Shown: positions 9,882 to 18,712 of the stretch, one piece after another
Position numbering within the stretch: the first letter of the stretch is position 1
Layout: the number at the start of each line of letters is the position of its first letter
NCBI RefSeq assembly: GCF_000317145.1
Contig: NC_019697.1
Location: forward strand, 4,290,886-4,354,885
Length of the DNA stretch: 64,000 nucleotides
Source of the DNA: Chamaesiphon minutus PCC 6605
Lineage (GTDB): Bacteria > Cyanobacteriota > Cyanobacteriia > Cyanobacteriales > Chamaesiphonaceae
Reading direction: 5' to 3'
The notes under the pieces: model-generated
Database searches by the model: none
Seen by the model: only the letters and a program-made list of their open reading frames with translations
What the model was told of the DNA's origin: nothing
Made by a program: the position numbers and the translations under genes

Positions 9882-10514
9882 GTGACAGGAGCCAATCCCC
9901 AACATAAGCATCCAATGAAGGGATTTCCCCAAATTTGCTTCATTAAAAACACCGTATCGAATCCCAATATTATTATCGGCGACTATACATATTATGACGA
10001 TCTAGAAGATTCAGAAAATTTTGAGCGCAACGTTCTTTATCATTATCCCTTTATCGGCGATCGCTTAATTATCGGAAAGTTTTGTGCTCTGGCAACAGGT
10101 ATCAAATTCATTATGAATGGGGCGAATCATAAAATAGATGGGTTTTCAACTTATCCATTTCAAATCTTCGGCAATGGTTGGGAAAAAGTCATGCCGAGAT
10201 CGGGAGAACTGCCGTATAAAGGAGATACGATCGTCGGTAATGATGTGTGGATTGGCTATGAAGCGACGATAATGCCAGGAGTAAAAATCGGCGATGGAGC
10301 GATTATTGCTGCCAAATCAGTCGTCGTGGGTGATGTTGCTCCCTACACGATCGTCGGTGGCCATCCAGCTAAATGTATTCGGCAACGTTTTGATGATGAG
10401 ACGATCTCCACATTACTAGAAGTCGCTTGGTGGAATTGGGAAATCGATAAAATTACACGTAATCTAGAACAGATTGTCGCGGCAGATATTAATGCTTTAA
10501 TAAATTGTGAATAG
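9882..10514 (+). CDS. Hexapeptide-repeat acetyltransferase, CatB/Vat type
   Basis: 210 residues with the left-handed beta-helix pattern of xenobiotic acetyltransferases: GDRLIIGKFCALATGIKF, the substrate-site region FIMNGANHK, YPFQIFGNGW and GNDVWIGYEATIMPGVKIG, ending in GGHPAKCIRQRF. This family uses acetyl-CoA to acetylate small molecules such as streptogramin A or chloramphenicol; many chromosomal members have unknown substrates. The catalytic His is likely in the NGANHK loop. The start is GTG at 9882. It is monocistronic, upstream of an ISAs1 insertion. Confidence 0.85.
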   Translation: MTGANPQHKHPMKGFPQICFIKNTVSNPNIIIGDYTYYDDLEDSENFERNVLYHYPFIGDRLIIGKFCALATGIKFIMNGANHKIDGFSTYPFQIFGNGWEKVMPRSGELPYKGDTIVGNDVWIGYEATIMPGVKIGDGAIIAAKSVVVGDVAPYTIVGGHPAKCIRQRFDDETISTLLEVAWWNWEIDKITRNLEQIVAADINALINCE

Positions 10515-10564
10515 TAAAAAGAAAGTTACAGCTCTAAAATTTGAGGTAGGGGCAATTCATAAAT

Positions 10565-12049
10565 CAGGGTGAACGCATCAAAATCGGGTGTAATTCGATC
10601 GATCAAAACTAGAATAGCTAACTCAATCGTACTTACTAACTAATTGCACTTATTACAATGCCAATTGAAACTAAAATCAAACATGAGATCCGATTAATTT
10701 AATTTAGTGTAGCAGAAAGCTCGACCAACTCATTAGTCAAGCCGAGATTAATTAGTGCAAATAAATTACAAAATAGCTTCTAAAAGTTCAGTTGAATATT
10801 CTTCGTCAAGTGTCGCCAAGAATCTCTTACTTCTAACACTTAACTTTCGACTTTTATTTTCACTAATTATGTTAACTGCTATATGTCGTAAAATCGCAAA
10901 ATTAGCTGGAGCATTATCTTTCCTAATTCGACTATCATCTTCTTTAAAAGCAACATCAAGCACCCAGTGAAGAGAATTTTCTATCGACCAATGACTTCTA
11001 ATTCCCTCTGCTAATTTTTGAGCATCGCTCTCTAGACTACTGATAAAATAACGAGTTTCTACACTCGTCTTTCCGCCGACAACTCGAACTGATTCTACCA
11101 TGCCAATACTAGTTAACTTTTTCCATTTTTGCAGTGGATCTATTTGCTCCGCAACATCTGTTATCATTAAATAATTACGAATTTCTTCTCTACCTCTATT
11201 CATCTCTCTACTGTTGAAGCTACTCAGGTTGAGGTCTTTTCCCTGAGTTTCAATTGCTTGTTTAAATAGCTGCTTTACTTGTTTGTACAAGGTCGGTTGA
11301 TTCTTTTTTACAGCAATTACATAATCTGCATCTTTTTCGACGATTTTTTTGACTATTTCTCTTTGACATCCCATTGCGTCGATGGTAACGATACATCCTG
11401 CTAAATCCAAGATTTGAATCAGTTCGGGAAGTGCTGTGATTTCATTAGATTTTCCTTCTACTTTCTTTTGACCTAATACTAATCTATTACTTGCAGCCCA
11501 GGCACTGACTGTATTAATTACACCTTGACCATTCTTTTCATCTCCTGAGTTTCGAGATTGTTTTCCATCAAAGGCAATTATTTCTCCTGCGGTTATTTTA
11601 CTTATTCCTTTAATCCAACTCAGGAATGATTTATTAAATTCATCAGGATTAATTTGTGAAAATACTCTAGCAAATGTATCATGAGATGGGATTCCATTCG
11701 GTAGTTCTAGGAACTTTTCTAACCATTTTTTTCTGGCTATACCATACATTTCTATATCTATCCATCCGTCCGCCCCACATACTACAGCACAAATGGAGAT
11801 CGTGATGATGTCGATTAGTTTATGTTTTTTTCCACGTTCAATCCTAATGTCTTCTATGTCGTCAAAGTGTTCTGCGATACTATGCTTAGGCTTCAGCTTC
11901 ATTTTACATGATATTAGTTCCAAATCAACTTAACACAATTAATTAGCTAAAGCTATCGACGGGTATAGATTTCACATCTTTGATGAATCAAATTTACATC
12001 TAGTTTCTAAGTGTTTTTAATAATATAAGATTTAAGTGCGTTCACCCTG
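10565..12049 (-). mobile_element. ISAs1-family insertion sequence
   Basis: 1,485 bp with terminal inverted repeats CAGGGTGAACGCA at both ends, flanked by a perfect 10-bp direct repeat ATTCATAAAT (10555-10564 and 12050-12059), the duplication size expected for this family. It encodes one intact transposase on the minus strand. Perfect duplication and an intact ORF suggest a recent insertion. Confidence 0.92.
10766..11902 (-). CDS. ISAs1 family transposase
   Basis: About 378 residues from the ATG at 11902 (an in-frame TTG at 11923 is possible). The N-terminal DDE_Tnp_1-associated region (HFDDIEDIRIERGKKHKLID) is followed by the catalytic domain: IIAFDGKQSR (first Asp), TIDAMGCQREI (second Asp), and the C-terminal RSHWSIENSLHWVLDVAFKE with the catalytic Glu. 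Length and motifs are complete, so the element is probably still active. Confidence 0.93.
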   Translation of the reverse strand: MKLKPKHSIAEHFDDIEDIRIERGKKHKLIDIITISICAVVCGADGWIDIEMYGIARKKWLEKFLELPNGIPSHDTFARVFSQINPDEFNKSFLSWIKGISKITAGEIIAFDGKQSRNSGDEKNGQGVINTVSAWAASNRLVLGQKKVEGKSNEITALPELIQILDLAGCIVTIDAMGCQREIVKKIVEKDADYVIAVKKNQPTLYKQVKQLFKQAIETQGKDLNLSSFNSREMNRGREEIRNYLMITDVAEQIDPLQKWKKLTSIGMVESVRVVGGKTSVETRYFISSLESDAQKLAEGIRSHWSIENSLHWVLDVAFKEDDSRIRKDNAPANFAILRHIAVNIISENKSRKLSVRSKRFLATLDEEYSTELLEAIL

Positions 12050-12107
12050 ATTCATAAATTGCCCCTACCTCAAATTTCAGAGTTGCATTATGAAAATATT
12101 AACGATG

Positions 12108-12803
12108 CTAGATCGGTTGAATATTTAACTCCGCTTGCCATTGAGCCAATGGCTTATCCCATGCGTGTTCCCACTTTTGGGCGAATAATACCCCAGCCGT
12201 TTCGCCCATCTGCCATCCTTGCGCGATCGCATTAAGCAAGGATGGCAATACTTCAGGATATAACAAGGTACTAGACATCAAACTATTGGCAATCAGCATT
12301 GTGGCTAAGGGGTAGGGGAACTGCGCCAAATGAACTGCCTGCAAGCCAATTTCACCGCTCGGCGAAGTGTCGAATCCGGTAATGACATGCCAAATATCGT
12401 GAGTCTGACTCAGGCGCAGTTCTACATATTGAGCATCGGAGGCGGCACTCATCCCGATATGTAAATTGGGATCGAACCCCGATCCTTTGATGGCTGAAGC
12501 ATAGATATAGCCTAGCGAATCTTGAGGATAGGTGAGAAGTTTATCGATGTCGTAGTTGGCGGGAATATAGCGATCGCGAATCAGTTCGGCGCAAGCCGGA
12601 TTGCGCTTTAATTGCTGAGCCGCCAAGTCAAATGCGGGGGTTTCTAACAATGCATCGGACATCTCGCCTACCGTTTTCAGGCTGTTGTCGCCTACGAGCA
12701 TGGCAATAAAAGACTTAAAAATCATTACCATTTGGAAATGGCTGTGTTGTGAATTTTTACGGTTAAAAGGTAAACCTGCATTGAAAGCATCCATTAATGT
12801 CAT
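12108..12803 (-). CDS. Coq4-like protein
   Basis: About 231 residues. The motif LSQTHDIWHVITGF with SPSGEIGLQAVHLAQ matches the zinc-binding HDxxH region of the Coq4 family; in eukaryotes and some bacteria Coq4 acts in ubiquinone synthesis, with decarboxylation-hydroxylation of the quinone ring proposed. Cyanobacteria make plastoquinone rather than ubiquinone, so the role here is open. I chose the ATG at 12803 because GGAG lies 9 bases upstream; GTG at 12818 is the longest alternative. It is next to a 96-residue ORF on the same strand and diverges from a TetR regulator. Confidence 0.8.
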   Translation of the reverse strand: MTLMDAFNAGLPFNRKNSQHSHFQMVMIFKSFIAMLVGDNSLKTVGEMSDALLETPAFDLAAQQLKRNPACAELIRDRYIPANYDIDKLLTYPQDSLGYIYASAIKGSGFDPNLHIGMSAASDAQYVELRLSQTHDIWHVITGFDTSPSGEIGLQAVHLAQFPYPLATMLIANSLMSSTLLYPEVLPSLLNAIAQGWQMGETAGVLFAQKWEHAWDKPLAQWQAELNIQPI

Positions 12804-12869
12804 GACAAACATCTCCACAGAATTAAGCAGAATTTAAAAGAAATCGCGAGATTAACTAGCCGCATCTGT

Positions 12870-13160
12870 TTACCACAGCAAATTGTCGAGCAATGCGTAC
12901 ACATCGACGAAGTTAATTTTGCCGATCGCGCTGAGGTAGCGGTTTTGGGCGTGAGTTCGATCGATACCCGATTTAGTGAGCATGTTGAGTGGAGCGGTTA
13001 CCAAGTCAATCCAGGGATGAAATTTATACCGCACCCATCGCCAGCCAATAGCGCAGCAATCGATCGGGCATTTGAGATTGGCACCAAGCCAGCCAAAGAT
13101 GTCCCAACTCATGGCGATCTTCTCCTCCACAAATTCAGCTAAAATACGAGCATTAGTCAT
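12870..13160 (-). CDS. Small hypothetical protein upstream of the coq4-like gene
   Basis: 96 residues starting at ATG 13160. It is rich in Trp and has two Cys (LKCPIDCCAIGWRWVRYKFH), with no recognisable family. It precedes the Coq4-like gene by 66 bases on the same strand, so the two may be co-transcribed, probably under the TetR regulator divergently encoded at 13334. The protein is not from a family I can name. Confidence 0.5.
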   Translation of the reverse strand: MTNARILAEFVEEKIAMSWDIFGWLGANLKCPIDCCAIGWRWVRYKFHPWIDLVTAPLNMLTKSGIDRTHAQNRYLSAIGKINFVDVYALLDNLLW

Positions 13161-13333
13161 CTTTCTTTTAGGATACGAGTATTGCTCATATTTTGTCAAG
13201 AAAAAAGCGAGCAATCCTCGGATATATTTATAGGCTCGGTTGCGATCCCAATTTAAAAAACACTACCGACAGATGAATCGATCGACTTGATATATAGCAA
13301 GATTTTCCAGCCCGTAATCCAAAATGGTACAAA

Positions 13334-13972
13334 ATGGCTACAAATTCAGCAAAATCGTCGGGAATGCGGCGACAACCACGACAGGTACGGAGTCAAGAGC
13401 GAGTGAGTCAGATCTTGGATGTGGCGGAACAGTTATTTATTGACAAGGGTTACAATGACACTACGACTAATGCGATCGCCGCTGGTGCCAAAGTACCCAT
13501 CGGATCGCTGTATCAGTTTTTTCCCGATAAAGGCGCGATCGTCGGTGCATTAGCGATGCGTTACACCGATCGACTCCACCACCGTTTCATGGAGTTAGAT
13601 CCCGCTGAAATGGCAAATTTGAGCTTGGCTGCCTATGTCGATCGGATTGTCGATACTACGGCACAATTTTTCGCCGATTATCCTGGCTACCATTCGATTT
13701 TCATGCAGGTACAAGGCACGATTCCCGAACTAGAAGCGATCGAAAATGCGGCTGATACGCAATTAATTGAAGATTTGGCAGCATCTTTGTCTCGCTATCA
13801 TTCGGGTTTAGCTACTGCCGATTATGAGGCGATCGCGTTTACATTAGTCAAAGCGATCGGGACTTTATTATGGTTATCGCTCAGTCAAGAACAGATTTTC
13901 CAACAACGGTTAGTTACCGAAACTAAACGATTGATGCTGAGTTATTTACAAAGTTATTTTGCAATGGATTAA
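13334..13972 (+). CDS. TetR/AcrR family transcriptional regulator
   Basis: 212 residues. The N-terminal DNA-binding domain RSQERVSQILDVAEQLFIDK then TTTNAIAAGAKVPIGSLYQF is typical of TetR proteins; the C-terminal domain is a helical ligand-binding region without a recognisable ligand motif. Divergent from the 13160 ORF and the Coq4-like gene across about 170 bases, so it likely represses that pair and itself. The effector is unknown. Confidence 0.9.
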   Translation: MATNSAKSSGMRRQPRQVRSQERVSQILDVAEQLFIDKGYNDTTTNAIAAGAKVPIGSLYQFFPDKGAIVGALAMRYTDRLHHRFMELDPAEMANLSLAAYVDRIVDTTAQFFADYPGYHSIFMQVQGTIPELEAIENAADTQLIEDLAASLSRYHSGLATADYEAIAFTLVKAIGTLLWLSLSQEQIFQQRLVTETKRLMLSYLQSYFAMD

Positions 13973-14044
13973 ATCTAACTAGTTGGCGAAGCCTCGATCG
14001 TGTCGAGTCGAGTAGGTAAGTTCTTGATATTTAGCGAACTTAGT

Positions 14045-14836
14045 ATGGAACTAAAAGATGGCATCAAAACTTTTTATGCCAAATCTAGAGCAGAATGGCG
14101 CGAATGGCTAGAAAATAATCATCAATCCGAACGTTCTGTTTGGCTGATTATTTATCGAAAGCAAAGTAATGTGCCGAGTATTTATTATCCCGAAGCAGTT
14201 GACGAAGCATTATGTTTTGGTTGGATCGATAGCACGCCAAACAAACGCGATGCTGAAAGTTATTATCAGTTTTTTGCCAAACGTAACCCAAAAAGTAATT
14301 GGAGCAAAGTTAATAAATTGAAGGTCGAAAAACTGCTCGCTGACAATCTCATGACAGCAGCAGGATTAGCATCGATCGAGCTAGCAAAACAGACAGGTAC
14401 CTGGACGGCGTTGGACGAAGTAGAGAATATTACTATTCCCGCCGATCTCCAACTTGCATTTAAGAGGATGTCTGAAAAGTCTAATTGCTTCGTTTGCAGT
14501 GGGTAAATCCCCCTGTCTTGTCGCACACAAACGGGAGGGAACCTCCCGTTCGATGCGCCGCTAAATCCCCCTTAAAAAGGGGGACTAAGAGTCTGGTTCC
14601 CCCCTTTTTAAGGGGGGCTAGGGGGGATTTTCTAGGGTTTAAGCTTAACGGAATTGAGTTTTCAGACATCCTCTAACAATCATCCAACAGCCTTGGCTTA
14701 TTGGGAAGGGTTTTCACGTTCTTCTAAGCGGGGGATTTTGGAATGGATTCTTAATGCCAAGAAACCAGAAACTCGCCAAAAGCGGATTGATGAAACGGTG
14801 AGATTGGCAAATGAAAATATTAAAGCCAATCATTAA
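14045..14836 (+). pseudogene. YdeI/OmdA-family gene split by a MITE
   Basis: The 5' part (from ATG 14045) encodes LKDGIKTFYAKSRAEWREWL and CFGWIDSTPNKRD, typical of the YdeI/OmpD-associated family linked to peptide-antibiotic tolerance in some bacteria. The frame is broken by a 210-bp insertion after codon TTT at 14458-14460. Removing 14464-14673 and one TAA duplication gives LQLAFNNHPTALAYWEGFSR continuing to RSSKRGILEWILNAKK, and a normal C-terminus at 14836. The reconstructed protein is of full family length, so the insertion alone inactivates it. If read through, the product ends at a stop inside the MITE. Confidence 0.85.
14464..14673. mobile_element. 210-bp MITE with 15-bp inverted repeats
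   Basis: Terminal inverted repeats GAGGATGTCTGAAAA at 14464-14478 and its complement at 14659-14673, flanked by TAA at 14461-14463 and 14674-14676. It holds no gene. Inside is a hairpin ACGGGAGGGAACCTCCCGT (14531-14549) preceded by GCACACAA, related to hairpins near 6740, and a second A/C-rich palindrome (AATCCCCCTT..AAGGGGG) at 14561-14635. The transposase that moves it is not in the window. Confidence 0.85.
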
Positions 14837-14850
14837 TCAAAATATTTAAA

Positions 14851-15687
14851 CTATTTACGTCGATTTTTTTGGCGAGCTTTCTTTTCTTGTTTGCGCTTGG
14901 CTTTCTTTTTAGCGGCTACATTCTCGCTCCGTTTTGCTGCTGTCTTCGCATAATCATCGAAGAGACTGGCTTGTTCCCCAAGCATTCTGCTTCGATCCAC
15001 ACCAAGATAATTTTGTCTGGGAGTAGTTCGTGCTGGTATCAATCCAAATTCCACTCGAACGTCCTCCCAATCGCCGATGAAGGCAGGATCTACACGATCG
15101 GCAGCATAAGCTGCTTCAATAATTGGGACTGCTTCGATTGCCTTATAATCGGCAACTAAATACATGACAATATAACCGTTGATTTCTGGATCGTTATCCT
15201 CAAACTTCTCCAATTCGCTAACGAGTGCGGCGACACAACGATCGCGTTCTTCTGGATAGGCGACTGAAATCGGTAGTAAATAATGCAGCGCACAAGTCCG
15301 CGCATCGAAAGTGAGACTTTTGTCCTGAAGTAGTTCGATTAGTTGTGGAATAGCCATAGGACCGATCGCACCGAAAATATCGGGCATTTCTTCACAAAAC
15401 CATTCAAACCAATCGGTATGCGCCCATTTCTTCACACCTAAAATTAATCCATCGATCGAGGCTGGTGTTTTTAATTGTCCGAGGGCAATGTAAGCATACA
15501 GATGCGGGAAACCTTCGTATGAATCATAATCTTCATAATATTTCTCGTCTAAAATAGTGGCAATCAGATCGGGAATCATCTCAGTGGTAATCCCTAATGC
15601 CAGTAGATCGTGTTTGGTAATATCGTCATAGGGAGCGTCGAGTTTGATGAATTGTTCGACGATGGCTGAATAGGCGGGATGAGTCAT
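14851..15687 (-). CDS. Hypothetical protein, DUF1186-like with basic tail
   Basis: 278 residues. Helical repeats reminiscent of HEAT/DUF1186 proteins (AIVEQFIKLDAPYDDITKHD, FGAIGPMAIPQLIELLQDKS, VPIIEAAYAADRVDPAF, WEDVRVEFGL) are followed by a strongly basic C-terminus (KKKAKRKQEKKARQKNRRK) that could bind nucleic acid or be targeted to it. No catalytic motif is visible. It is monocistronic, convergent with the disrupted YdeI gene. Confidence 0.7.
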   Translation of the reverse strand: MTHPAYSAIVEQFIKLDAPYDDITKHDLLALGITTEMIPDLIATILDEKYYEDYDSYEGFPHLYAYIALGQLKTPASIDGLILGVKKWAHTDWFEWFCEEMPDIFGAIGPMAIPQLIELLQDKSLTFDARTCALHYLLPISVAYPEERDRCVAALVSELEKFEDNDPEINGYIVMYLVADYKAIEAVPIIEAAYAADRVDPAFIGDWEDVRVEFGLIPARTTPRQNYLGVDRSRMLGEQASLFDDYAKTAAKRSENVAAKKKAKRKQEKKARQKNRRK

Positions 15688-15974
15688 AAATGCGGTTCCT
15701 GATGTCAGATGTGCGGTTATCTACAGCCAATCGCAGGAGTGTAAGTATGACTTATCCAAATTGCCGCTCCTACGATCTTCACCATTATCGAGCTTCGATC
15801 GTTCGATCTCCGGCTACGTTTAGAAAGACTTCCATATTAGATACTGGTGCAAATGTATTTAGATCTCGCTCTCGATGGGCGATCTTGATGTGCATTTATA
15901 GTCGATCGCCGACAGTTTGTCTGAAAGTTTTGTGCTAGCATACGTCACAAAGTAGTAATTCTTTGAGGTGTCGA

Positions 15975-16589
15975 ATGCCCATAATTAGTAAAGCAAATGG
16001 TTTGCTGGCTGAGTTTGCCATCTTCCCAGTGACACCTGAGAATCAAACAAGTTTGGTAGAACGTGCAATTGACAATATCCAATCTACGTTAAAGCACCAA
16101 GCTGGATTTGGATCTGGCTCGGTGCTGCGTAGCCGCGATGGGTTGCGCGTCACTAGCTATATTCAATGGATCGATTCAGCATCATATGTTGCCACCCAAC
16201 CGCTCGCAAATTTTGACGTTCCCGACGTACATCTGTTTGAAATCTTTGCCTCCGAACCTAAAGACAGCCAGTTGCAGCTTGCACCGAAAATGAATGGACT
16301 CATTAACTTTGGCATCTTTAAGATGAAACAACCCGAATACCAGCCTCGATTCGTAGAATTGTTTGAATACGCACTGGAGATGGTATCGGGACAAACGGGG
16401 CTGATTTCTACGCACGCTCACCGCAGTCTCGATGGCTGGCGGTGCATCAATTTTGGTCACTGGCAATCGCTTGAAGATTTTACAGCAATGGATTCCAATC
16501 GTCCATTCTCCGCCATTTTTCAAGAAATGCTGGATCTGGCGAACAATGAGTATCAGAAGACATTGCATGAAGTAGTTTTTACCACATAA
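15975..16589 (+). CDS. Tandem ABM-type (antibiotic biosynthesis monooxygenase fold) protein
   Basis: About 204 residues from ATG 15975 (TTG 15963 possible). Two halves share a ferredoxin-like alpha+beta pattern: LLAEFAIFPVTPENQTSLVE with GFGSGSVLRSRDGLRVTSYI, and INFGIFKMKQPEYQPRFVEL with GLISTHAHRSLDGWRCINFG. This duplicated ABM-fold arrangement occurs in small cofactor-free oxygenases and in structural proteins; no substrate can be deduced. Confidence 0.75.
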   Translation: MPIISKANGLLAEFAIFPVTPENQTSLVERAIDNIQSTLKHQAGFGSGSVLRSRDGLRVTSYIQWIDSASYVATQPLANFDVPDVHLFEIFASEPKDSQLQLAPKMNGLINFGIFKMKQPEYQPRFVELFEYALEMVSGQTGLISTHAHRSLDGWRCINFGHWQSLEDFTAMDSNRPFSAIFQEMLDLANNEYQKTLHEVVFTT

Positions 16590-16650
16590 TTAGTTACCAT
16601 TGCCAGAGACGATCTATCGATTGTTAAACTTCCATTTAACATCGAAACTA

Positions 16651-17118
16651 TCACATAAAGATATCTATATAATCTGTTTCGGTACCGCACGGACTTTGCA
16701 TTTGTTGCAATCGCCAATATCTGCGATTATTGGTAATTTTAAATACCATGTCACCTTCTCGCTCGCAGGCTTGACCGTTGTTATTATCCTTGACTTTCGT
16801 AACAATTCTACCTCGAAAGGTAAACTCTTTTGCATCCACTCTGAGAATTTGACCGTCAATTGTCAGAAAGTCATCACCTTTGCTCTGCTTGCCTTTAATA
16901 AATAGCGTACCTCGCCGATCGACTACTCTAGCGTTACCAAAATCGCTCCAGTTGTCCCAACCAATCCACTGTAAGTTCAACTTGCGCTCGCCACGTAATT
17001 GCCTGAAAGCAATAGCATTATTAACGATCGTTCTTTGTGAAGGTTGTGGTTGTGCAGATAGCGCGATCGGATAAAGAGCGATCGACAAACCGATCGCCAA
17101 TAGCGAAATGACTTTCAT
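16651..17118 (-). CDS. Secreted hypothetical protein
   Basis: 155 residues with a clear signal peptide (MKVISLLAIGLSIALYPIAL then SAQPQP). The mature part is beta-rich with two Cys (ACEREGDM and SPCGTETD) that may form a disulfide in the periplasm. No family recognised. It is monocistronic and convergent with the ABM-like gene. Confidence 0.7.
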   Translation of the reverse strand: MKVISLLAIGLSIALYPIALSAQPQPSQRTIVNNAIAFRQLRGERKLNLQWIGWDNWSDFGNARVVDRRGTLFIKGKQSKGDDFLTIDGQILRVDAKEFTFRGRIVTKVKDNNNGQACEREGDMVFKITNNRRYWRLQQMQSPCGTETDYIDIFM

Positions 17119-17270
17119 TAATGATAATGTGGGTAGTGAGAGTTAAATAATTGGCATAGCCTAATTGTCAAGACTTATTAGGATTGTTTTGGGTTCCCAT
17201 TGAGTAAATATTTGGAAATATCCAACAAACACTCATAGTAGCTATAGAAATTAAACTCAAATAAATCGTG

Positions 17271-17651
17271 ATGAGTAAACATACCGAATTACAAATCATT
17301 GAAATAGAAGAACGTCTGCGACAAGCGATGTTAAAATCTGATTTGGCCGAGCTAGACGCACTCATTGCACCAGAGCTAATTTTTACTGGCTATCTAGGTC
17401 AACTAGTGAGTAAAGAACAAGACCTCGACATGCACCGATCGGGTGCGATCGCGATTCAGTCGATAATGCCTTCAGAACGGCAGATTCAACTCAACGATGG
17501 GTTTTCGATCGTTTCTGTCAGAATGTACATGTCGAGCAGTTATCAAGGCACTCAAATGGAGGGAAATTTTCGATTTACGCGGGTGTGGGCAGTTTCTTCA
17601 GTAGGATTGTTACAAATTGTCGCTGGACATGTGGGTATGGTAGCGAGCTAG
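17271..17651 (+). CDS. NTF2-like (SnoaL/DUF4440-type) protein
   Basis: 126 residues. The pattern IEERLRQAMLKSDLAELDAL then IAPELIFTGYLGQLVSKEQD and a C-terminal FRFTRVWAVS is that of small NTF2-fold proteins, which are often enzymes or ligand binders of unknown specificity. ATG at 17271 preferred to the GTG immediately before it. Its stop is 23 bases before the following DUF2891 gene start, so the two are probably co-transcribed. Confidence 0.75.
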   Translation: MSKHTELQIIEIEERLRQAMLKSDLAELDALIAPELIFTGYLGQLVSKEQDLDMHRSGAIAIQSIMPSERQIQLNDGFSIVSVRMYMSSSYQGTQMEGNFRFTRVWAVSSVGLLQIVAGHVGMVAS

Positions 17652-17674
17652 TTTACGATCGAGTCATAACATCG

Positions 17675-18712
17675 ATGATGCAACCAAACAGCAGTAATAT
17701 GGATGTCCGGTTCGCTACCAGTTTCGTGAAGCTGGTACTCGATTGTATCGATCGAGAATATCCCCACAGTCAGCTTTGTTGGTTCGATAGCGATGAGGAT
17801 ATTAAGCCACCACGGGAAGTGACGCCTGCATTTTATGGCTGTCTGGATTGGCACTCTGCCGTCCACGGTCATTGGTTACTGGTACGGCTGTGTCGTTGTT
17901 TTCCTAGCGCAGCATTTGCCGATAGTGCCAGAGCCGCACTCGATTGCAGTCTCACTCCAGCTAAAATTCAGGGCGAAATCGCTCATTTGCAAAAACGTCC
18001 CTTTTTTGAGTGCCCGTATGGTTTTGCCTGGTTGTTACAACTGGCGATGGAATTGCGGGAGTGGGACGATCCTCAAGCCAAAGCCTGGTTGGTGACATTA
18101 GCACCTTTAGAGACGGTAGTTGCGACTAATTTTCAGCTCTGGCTGCAAAAATTGGTATCTCCCGATCGCACTGGCACTCACTCTCAGACTGCATTTGCGC
18201 TCGGACTAGTCCTCGATTGGGCACGGAGTCGATCCGATCGAAATTTTGCTGATGCGATCGCCACCAAAGCACGTCAATTTTATCTCCATGACTGTAATTA
18301 TCCCTTACAGATCGAGCCACTAGCTTATGATTTTATCTCTCCTGGTCTGGCGGAAGCAGACTTAATGCGACGACTGCTCGCGCCGATAGATTTTGCTAAT
18401 TGGCTGAGTAATTTTCTGCCCCAGTTCCACACAGCAGAAGCGAGCCAGTGCTTGCAACCCTTGCAGGTCGAGAATCCGAATGACTACTACCAAGCTCACT
18501 TTCGCGGCCTTAACCTCAGCCGTGCTTGGATGTTAGCGGGAATTAGTTCTCACTTACCCGTTGACGATCCTCGACTCGCTCCGCTACATACGATCGCAGA
18601 TCTACATCGTCAACATGGCTCGCTTGACGTCACGAGCAATTGCTATGCCAGCAGTCATTGGGTAGGTACATTTGCCGTATATCTAGCTACTGCACGCGGA
18701 CTGGGGTGTTAA
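17675..18712 (+). CDS. DUF2891 family protein
   Basis: 345 residues. The motif FYGCLDWHSAVHGHWLLVRL is the hallmark of DUF2891, a bacterial family predicted as an alpha/alpha-barrel enzyme (possibly glycosidase-like) but not characterised; the His residues of DWHSAVHGHW are likely functional. GLNLSRAWMLAGI and SNCYASSHWVGTFAVYLAT close the barrel. Start chosen at the second in-frame Met cluster (ATG 17675). It ends directly against the stop of the convergent STAND gene. Confidence 0.85.
   Translation: MMQPNSSNMDVRFATSFVKLVLDCIDREYPHSQLCWFDSDEDIKPPREVTPAFYGCLDWHSAVHGHWLLVRLCRCFPSAAFADSARAALDCSLTPAKIQGEIAHLQKRPFFECPYGFAWLLQLAMELREWDDPQAKAWLVTLAPLETVVATNFQLWLQKLVSPDRTGTHSQTAFALGLVLDWARSRSDRNFADAIATKARQFYLHDCNYPLQIEPLAYDFISPGLAEADLMRRLLAPIDFANWLSNFLPQFHTAEASQCLQPLQVENPNDYYQAHFRGLNLSRAWMLAGISSHLPVDDPRLAPLHTIADLHRQHGSLDVTSNCYASSHWVGTFAVYLATARGLGC

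Larger units (their letters stand above)
10532..12082. repeat. Hairpin repeat split by ISAs1
   Basis: Left arm 10532-10554 and right arm 12060-12082 are near-perfect inverted copies (one mismatch). The central ATTCATAAAT is duplicated on either side of the IS. Without the IS, the site would read as one long hairpin, GAGGTAGGGGCAATTC..GAATTGCCCC-like, a palindrome type common between cyanobacterial genes. Confidence 0.8.

Noticed and set aside
15690-15938. An 82-codon ORF between convergent or divergent genes
   Set aside because: Arg/Ser-rich shadow-type translation with no support.
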